This document shows, piece by piece, positions 15,954 to 16,854 of a stretch of 16,854 nucleotides of DNA (its first letter is position 1; each line of letters opens with the position of its first letter). The notes under the pieces were generated by a model, which ran no database searches, had not been told where the DNA came from, and worked only from the letters and a program-made list of their open reading frames with translations. Origin of the DNA: JBJXFK01 sp046155505 (GTDB taxonomy: Bacteria > Planctomycetota > Phycisphaerae > UBA1845 > Fen-1342); contig JBJXFK010000205.1 in the NCBI GenBank assembly GCA_046155505.1, positions 1 through 16,854 on the forward strand, written 5' to 3'. Position numbers and translations under genes: made by a program.

Positions 15954-15986
15954 CTCGCCGAACGGTGGCCCGTTCTGTGTGGCGAG
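15954..15986 (-). promoter_or_regulatory. Leader hairpin upstream of the large secreted protein
   Basis: CTCGCC at 15954-15959 pairs with GGCGAG at 15981-15986, and inside it AACGG at 15961-15965 pairs with CCGTT at 15970-15974 around a four-base loop, with an asymmetric bulge between the stems. It ends about 20 nt before the ribosome binding site, so it could stabilise the leader or tune translation. Confidence 0.4.
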
Positions 15987-16109
15987 CACTGGCCTACGAA
16001 AAGAACAGAATGACCCCACACAATCAATGCGGATACGAACAGAGAATGAAACACATGGGCACGTTGATGGAGCTCTTTTCCCTCACGAACTTCCGACGTG
16101 CATATCTAT

Positions 16110-16138
16110 AAGGTACTCCGCCGCGCGCAGCCGGTCAA
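16110..16138 (-). promoter_or_regulatory. Candidate promoter for the large secreted protein gene
   Basis: On the minus strand TTGACC (16138-16133) is followed after 17 nt by TACCTT (16115-16110). The -35 box is good and the -10 box weak (3 of 6). It would give a leader of about 180 nt before ATG 15922. An AT-rich stretch, TTATAGATAT, directly after the proposed -10 box may help melting. Confidence 0.35.
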
Positions 16139-16194
16139 CGTAACCTTGCAGGAAATCGGCGGGAAATTCGGGGATTTACGGTCAGATAATCACA

Positions 16195-16226
16195 TTGCGC
16201 CGGGCAAACGATGAGTGATGGCGCAA
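16195..16226. repeat. 7-bp inverted repeat between tRNA and surface-protein promoter
   Basis: TTGCGCC at 16195-16201 is exactly complementary to GGCGCAA at 16220-16226, with an 18-nt spacer. It lies 55 nt past the tRNA 3' end and about 57 nt upstream of the proposed -35 box. It could be a tRNA transcript terminator (no T tract follows) or a protein-binding operator for the downstream gene. Confidence 0.3.
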
Positions 16227-16280
16227 CAATACAGGGCCGCGTATGCCGTTTCCGACAAAACGACGAGCGAGGTGAGCGGA

Positions 16281-16354
16281 TGGGCGATAAAGGATTCGAA
16301 CCTTTGACCTCGTGCGTGTCGAGCACGCGCTCTAGCCAACTGAGCTAATCGCCC
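16281..16354 (-). tRNA. tRNA-Val(GAC) with C33
   Basis: The minus strand folds into a complete 74-nt cloverleaf. The acceptor stem is GGGCGAT/ATCGCCC (7 bp), the D stem GCTC/GAGC with GG in the loop, the anticodon stem CGTGC/GCACG, and the T stem AAAGG/CCTTT with loop TTCGAAT. The discriminator is A and CCA is not encoded. The anticodon loop reads TCGACAC, giving anticodon GAC (valine, codons GUC/GUU). Position 33, nearly always U, is C. Shifting the register to read CGA would break the anticodon stem and lacks the long variable arm of a serine tRNA. Confidence 0.92.
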
Positions 16355-16380
16355 GAAGCTGTGAAACTCTCGACTACGAG

Positions 16381-16409
16381 ATGATCCACGCCAAACGCGC
16401 GGATGTCAA
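16381..16409 (-). promoter_or_regulatory. Sigma-70-type promoter of the tRNA
   Basis: On the minus strand a perfect TTGACA (16409-16404) is followed after 17 nt by GATCAT (16386-16381, 4 of 6 to TATAAT). Transcription would begin near 16374, about 20 nt before the mature tRNA 5' end, which is a typical spacing. It suggests the tRNA is transcribed on its own and is being expressed. Confidence 0.6.
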
Positions 16410-16467
16410 GCGAGCGACGCAGCGTTCCGTTGCACAACGTCCGATCAGGCGTCGTTTCGTCGCCGCA

Positions 16468-16854
16468 TCACGGGCGCAACTTCCAGTCCAGTCCCGGAAC
16501 GTCGCCGAAGAAATCGTAGAGTGGTACTCCGATGTGTTCGACGGCGGCACCGTACAGTGCGAGCAGGCTGACGAAGCAAACTACGCTCATTACGGCTCGC
16601 GCGCCGCGTGACCACGCGCGAGATCCAAGTCGCGCATCGATGCAGAAGACAAGCCCAAACAACCACAGCACGACCTGAGCCCAGAATACGACGTCGCGCA
16701 CCTCGTTCGCCACGAACATCGTCGGCCCGAATCGAAGTTGCACCAGATCGAACAAATGACTGAGCGTGATCTCCGGCGGTCCGAAATACCACTCGGTCAT
16801 TACGATCGCCGAGGTGTAGCCGCCGATCGAAAGCCAGTACCGCGCCGACTGTAT
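16468..16854 (-). CDS. Membrane protein, partial (5' end beyond the window)
   Basis: The frame is open to the right edge, so the first visible codons (IQSARYWLSIGGYTSAIVM) are internal or near the start of a longer gene; an internal ATG lies at 16800. At least 128 residues are visible. Two clear membrane segments are DVVFWAQVVLWLFGLVFCI and AVMSVVCFVSLLALYG, and the stretch at the window edge may be another. The C-terminus ends GLDWKLRP. I recognise no family. A competing minus-strand frame (16445-16792) gives an Arg-rich protein without membrane segments and is not credible. The gene ends 113 nt before the tRNA and just before its promoter. Confidence 0.6.
   Translation of the reverse strand: MQSARYWLSIGGYTSAIVMTEWYFGPPEITLSHLFDLVQLRFGPTMFVANEVRDVVFWAQVVLWLFGLVFCIDARLGSRAWSRGARAVMSVVCFVSLLALYGAAVEHIGVPLYDFFGDVPGLDWKLRP

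Noticed and set aside
16281..16354. Reading the tRNA as tRNA-Ser with anticodon CGA, which would restore U33
   Set aside because: That register introduces a C-A mismatch in the anticodon stem, removes position 26, and the tRNA lacks the long variable arm of bacterial tRNA-Ser.
16445..16792. A 115-residue minus-strand open frame overlapping the membrane protein
   Set aside because: It is Arg-rich and featureless, while the competing frame has clear membrane segments and remains open to the window edge.
1..16854. CRISPR arrays, insertion sequences and attachment sites
   Set aside because: I saw no regularly spaced direct repeats, no transposase-like frame and no duplicated tRNA end next to the tRNA gene.

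Overview
The window looks like chromosomal DNA of a GC-rich Planctomycetota bacterium, probably of the Phycisphaerae type. This is inferred mainly from the 1,251-residue secreted protein at 12167-15922 (minus). That protein combines repeated NDEC-type beta-sandwich domains, a short Cys-rich domain and a C-terminal dockerin/EF-hand-like pair, an architecture I associate with that phylum. There is no rRNA, IS element or CRISPR array in the window.

Layout. (1) Positions 1 to about 1400 hold no convincing protein gene. The stretch is densely packed with hairpins, several closed by GNRA or TTCG tetraloops on the plus strand, and one 9-bp long-range helix closes a three-way junction. I read it as a candidate large structured RNA that I cannot assign to a known class. 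(2) 1401-7065, plus strand: a compact contractile-injection (type VI secretion style) cargo operon. It comprises a VgrG spike, a LysM/peptidoglycan-binding protein starting inside the vgrG stop codon (ATGA overlap), and an 828-residue calcineurin-like metallophosphoesterase that is the likely payload. (3) 7140-10747, minus strand: three closely spaced envelope genes, transcribed in the order S41 (IRBP-like) protease with accessory domains, TlpA-type thioredoxin-fold protein, small lipoprotein. A TPR lipoprotein (10924-11961) lies upstream on the same strand. (4) 12016-12166: two long perfect hairpins that probably end the transcript of the large surface protein gene. (5) 12167-15922, minus: the large multi-domain secreted protein, with a leader of about 180 nt carrying a hairpin next to the ribosome binding site. 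(6) 16281-16354, minus: tRNA-Val(GAC) with a good promoter but an unusual C at position 33. (7) A partial membrane protein gene runs off the right edge.

The plus-strand operon fits delivery of an enzyme: VgrG is the membrane-piercing tip, the LysM protein is a plausible adaptor or cell-wall docking partner, and the phosphoesterase is the cargo. No sheath, tube, baseplate or obvious immunity gene is in the window, so the secretion machinery must lie elsewhere. The minus-strand genes look like independent envelope functions. The most novel items are the structured region at the left end, the phosphoesterase cargo architecture and the C33 tRNA.
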